NCBI RefSeq assembly: GCF_001424405.1
Contig: NZ_LMPS01000001.1
Coordinates: forward strand, 2,105,999-2,169,998
DNA length: 64,000 bases
Direction: 5' to 3'
Origin: Dyadobacter sp. Leaf189
GTDB lineage: Bacteria > Bacteroidota > Bacteroidia > Cytophagales > Spirosomataceae
The notes under the pieces were generated by a model. The model searched no databases, had not been told where the DNA came from, and saw only the letters and a list, made by a program, of their open reading frames with translations. Numbering within the stretch: the first letter of the stretch is position 1; each line of letters begins with the position of its first letter. Made by a program: the position numbers and the translations under genes. Of this stretch, positions 61,468 through 64,000 are shown one piece after another.

Positions 61468-62422
61468 ATTTTCTGGGTAAATGGATTTCCGTCATCATGC
61501 ACCGGGCAGAGCCTCCGCCATAAGTTTCAATGTAAGAAAGGTCCGTATGCAGCAGACGCGCATATTCGTTCAATTGCTTGACCTGCGTGCTGGTAAGTGA
61601 TTCGTAAGCTTGTGTGGACATGATCAGAAACTTGTCTGCACGCGCATTTCTCACCATCAGCATATTGCCTGCGAAGTGCCGCACCTGTTCGAGAGATATT
61701 TCGACGATGTATTTACTGGTGTCTTCCAGAGCAGCTCTTACCATTAATCTTTCATCCGGATCTTTGATGGCTTCCAGACAAACCACGGCAAAAATGTCGC
61801 CCACACACATCAGGACATTCGTATGGTAAATGGGCTTGTCATTTTCGTCAGTCGCATTGAATGCGATGATTTCATAGCCCATTGCTTCACCAAATGTGGC
61901 CAGCACTTCGGGGTGTGTCCGGGGTGAAAGACAGGCGTAAGCGATTTTGTATCTTCTGTCGAGCACCATACTGCCGGTGCCTTCCAGGAATTTGCCTTCT
62001 TTTTCGAAGTAAGTAAGGTCGATGATTTCCTCAATCTTGTACTCTTTTCCGAGCGCTTCAATAATGTCTTCCCGCCTTTCGAGCCGGCGGTTCTGCGCCA
62101 TCATCGGGTACAATACTACTTTTCCGCTCTGGTGAAAGGATACCCAGTTGTTAGGGAAAACAGCATCAGGTCGCCTGATGTAATCGGTATCATTAAATAT
62201 CTGCACGTTAATGCCCGCCTTGCCAAGCTGATCCGTCATTAATTCGAATTCTTCCTCGGCTGTTTGCGCGGGCGTATTGTTTTCGGCCTCCGACAAATTG
62301 CGTTGCTGGTACTCGTTGGTGGCGGCAGTCTCTTCATTGAACCCGAAGCTGGCCGGGCGGATCATCATGATCCTGGAAGTTGACTGTGGCTGTATTTGGG
62401 CAGATGAAGTGATGACGCGCAT
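61466..62422 (-). CDS. Citrulline utilization hydrolase CtlX-type amidinotransferase-family protein
   Basis: A 318-residue protein of the guanidino-modifying superfamily (pentein fold). The motifs are RPASFGFNEETAATN at the N-terminus, DAVFPNNWVSFH (substrate Asp and Asn), GTGSMVLDR, the catalytic His in IYHTNVLMCVGD, and the nucleophile Cys308 (GGGSARCMMTE). This branch is called CtlX and has been connected with citrulline or related ureido-compound breakdown. It lies 48 bp downstream of an arginine deiminase gene, in the same direction, so both likely form an operon. Confidence 0.85.
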   Translation of the reverse strand: MRVITSSAQIQPQSTSRIMMIRPASFGFNEETAATNEYQQRNLSEAENNTPAQTAEEEFELMTDQLGKAGINVQIFNDTDYIRRPDAVFPNNWVSFHQSGKVVLYPMMAQNRRLERREDIIEALGKEYKIEEIIDLTYFEKEGKFLEGTGSMVLDRRYKIAYACLSPRTHPEVLATFGEAMGYEIIAFNATDENDKPIYHTNVLMCVGDIFAVVCLEAIKDPDERLMVRAALEDTSKYIVEISLEQVRHFAGNMLMVRNARADKFLIMSTQAYESLTSTQVKQLNEYARLLHTDLSYIETYGGGSARCMMTEIHLPRK

Positions 62423-62470
62423 AGGAGTTTTTTTACAGCAATTTACGATCGAAAAGGCACGATTACAATA

Positions 62471-63925
62471 TTAAAATTCACGCAGAACGGGCATGCTCAT
62501 ACAATGCGATCCGCCTCTTGCACGGGAAAGTTCAGCGGAGGGCAGGGTAATGAATGTGTCGCGAAGCGTTTCCGGAACAAGCTTACCTGACTCAAATTGT
62601 TGCAGGATATCTTTGGCGCTGATCACCGAAAATCCCTTCTTCCGAAAAGCTTCCAGCGTTTTATCATTGCGGTCGTAGCCTATTACCACGCCTTCCTGCA
62701 AAGCAAGCAGATTACAGGAATCGGTCCATTGCTCGCGCTCGCCGTAGGGAAATTCATTGTCCCCGGAGTAGATAAACTGCACGGGCTCTTTGCTGCCGAG
62801 ATCGGTTTTACTTATATCGGCCAAAAGATCTTCCAGGTTCTCAATCTCGCGCGGCTGCTCCGTTCCCTTTTCAAATTGCAATATCCTGAATTCCTTATTT
62901 GCATCCGCCGGGGCGAAGAAGTGCAAAACATCTTTCTTTCGTGCCTCGTCGCCGAGCCTGGCCAATGAACCCAATAACACCCATACGTTTTTTTTGACCT
63001 GAGTAAAAATGGTGTCAATGTGCATGTAATCGCGCTTTTTGGGGATCTTGATGATTGTGATCTTGCTGACCACATTTTTTTCAAACAAAATCTTCATCAC
63101 CTGCTGCGCGGCATAAATGCTGGTCCGCTCGCTGCACCCGATCACGAGGTGGTTTGGTGCCACCGTCATGATATCGCCTCCTTCCAGCGTGCAGCGGTGG
63201 TAATCACTCGCTTTTTCGTCGTCGGGCAGCAAAAAGTGCTTTTCATTGTCAGGTATCTCAATCAGATTGTTCCTGACATGTTCAAACATCGGATGGTAGA
63301 AAAATACATACTGCGCCAGAATGGATTCGCGGGTCCGGGCTGTTTTGGCGGGTTTGTTCAGGAGAATGTAATCGTTGATCACAATACCAATATCCCGCAT
63401 AAAAATAAGGTTCGGAAGCGGTGCGAAAAGCATTCGCTCGTCGGAGCGCGAGCCGGAGATGAAGATCTTCGCCAGCTCGTGCGGGTGGCAGGTGTGCAGC
63501 TCTTCCTGTATCGCAAACGCGCATTTTTCAATGCCGCAGATCGCGGCAGTGAGCTTGCTGCGGGTGCCGGGCTCTTCCAGAATCTCAGCCAGTAACTTTT
63601 GAAAATCAACGACGCAGTCTGAGTTATAATAATTGTCAGAGCCTGGGATGAAAAAGGATCGTCTTGGGTCTGCATCAATTTCTGCGAGCTTTCCTTTTAT
63701 TTTTCCGGGATCAAGGAAATAGAGCAGCAGCTTGATATAATAATCGTATTCGTCCCGGCGCATGGTATCCAGGTGAACAATGTCTTCAAAAAGCCAGTCC
63801 TGGGCTTTGCTGGGCACTACTTTGCCAAGTCCACGGTCGGGACTGTGGATCAAAAGCCGTTTGAGCCGCCCGGTTTCAGACGTGACTTTTACCTGGTAGC
63901 GGTGATCTGTCTCAGATGTTTGCAT
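62471..63925 (-). CDS. Arginine deiminase family protein
   Basis: A 484-residue pentein enzyme, longer than the usual 400-420. Arginine-deiminase motifs are present in order: ETGRLKRLLIHSPDRGLGKV (in part), NLIFMRDIGIVIND, CTLEGGDIMTVAPNHLVIG (in part), HIDTIFTQV (catalytic His) and the nucleophile Cys475 in GGSHCMSMPVLREF at the C-terminus. Arginine deiminase makes citrulline and ammonia. Its citrulline could then feed the adjacent CtlX. The arcB and arcC genes of the usual pathway are not present in the window. The 75 bp to the right edge show no other gene. Confidence 0.85.
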   Translation of the reverse strand: MQTSETDHRYQVKVTSETGRLKRLLIHSPDRGLGKVVPSKAQDWLFEDIVHLDTMRRDEYDYYIKLLLYFLDPGKIKGKLAEIDADPRRSFFIPGSDNYYNSDCVVDFQKLLAEILEEPGTRSKLTAAICGIEKCAFAIQEELHTCHPHELAKIFISGSRSDERMLFAPLPNLIFMRDIGIVINDYILLNKPAKTARTRESILAQYVFFYHPMFEHVRNNLIEIPDNEKHFLLPDDEKASDYHRCTLEGGDIMTVAPNHLVIGCSERTSIYAAQQVMKILFEKNVVSKITIIKIPKKRDYMHIDTIFTQVKKNVWVLLGSLARLGDEARKKDVLHFFAPADANKEFRILQFEKGTEQPREIENLEDLLADISKTDLGSKEPVQFIYSGDNEFPYGEREQWTDSCNLLALQEGVVIGYDRNDKTLEAFRKKGFSVISAKDILQQFESGKLVPETLRDTFITLPSAELSRARGGSHCMSMPVLREF

Positions 63926-64000
63926 GAAGTGTTACAATGCTGTGATCGCAAAATAAAGGTTTATTGATCAATTAAAAATAGCCTTGCAGGTCAGGGGCAA

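Overview
The window looks like chromosomal DNA from a Bacteroidota of the order Cytophagales, most like the Dyadobacter/Spirosoma group. The evidence is a secreted protein with a type IX secretion (T9SS) C-terminal sorting domain, a PorP/SprF protein, several large outer-membrane barrels, a BatA-type protein, a FecI-like sigma factor, and Bacteroidota-style promoters (-7 box TAnnTTTG). The genus is inferred from overall protein character. No rRNA, tRNA, CRISPR array, prophage or insertion sequence was recognised.

Layout. 1-6.3 kb: the start of an MFS transporter, divergent from a DeoR-type repressor across a highly symmetrical operator; an orphan DUF433 protein; a GMC oxidoreductase with its small Tat-type partner; an aldo/keto reductase; and a response regulator with a degenerate receiver. 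6.9-10.5 kb: a 1209-residue T9SS cargo protein built from five related modules. 10.6-14.5 kb: small membrane proteins, a YfbU-family protein, RarA and an ECF sigma factor. 14.7-26.4 kb: the most coherent accessory region. An AraC regulator and adenine deaminase lie divergent from a non-phosphorylating deoxy-sugar pathway (UxaA-type dehydratase, SDR, FAH-type hydrolase, lactonase, mutarotase). This is followed by LutA, LutB and LutC, which oxidise L-lactate. The set matches L-fucose breakdown through L-fuconolactone, L-fuconate, 2-keto-3-deoxy-L-fuconate and 2,4-diketo-3-deoxy-L-fuconate to pyruvate plus L-lactate, with the lactate then oxidised by LutABC. L-fucose dehydrogenase and a transporter are not evident in the locus.

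26.4-43 kb: mostly housekeeping genes: cytidylate kinase, a DAO-family oxidoreductase, a TolB-like propeller/barrel protein, PorP/SprF, 2-oxoglutarate dehydrogenase E1 and E2, a MazG-like hydrolase, Dtd, serine dehydratase, MgtE and RsmA. 43-50.4 kb: a large hybrid histidine kinase next to an outer-membrane beta-barrel receptor, then a LysM protein. 50.5-64 kb: PurK/PurE, a BatA-type protein, small acetyltransferase, OsmC and DUF1684 genes, a TonB-dependent receptor overlapping hemW, a coiled-coil lipoprotein, and two guanidino-hydrolase family enzymes (CtlX and an arginine deiminase).

Non-coding structure is informative. Two intergenic tracts, about 22 kb apart, are made of degenerate 7-bp tandem repeats of one family (TYRGCTT and its complement). 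A third tract is a purine/pyrimidine inverted repeat. Strong hairpin terminators separate many transcription units.
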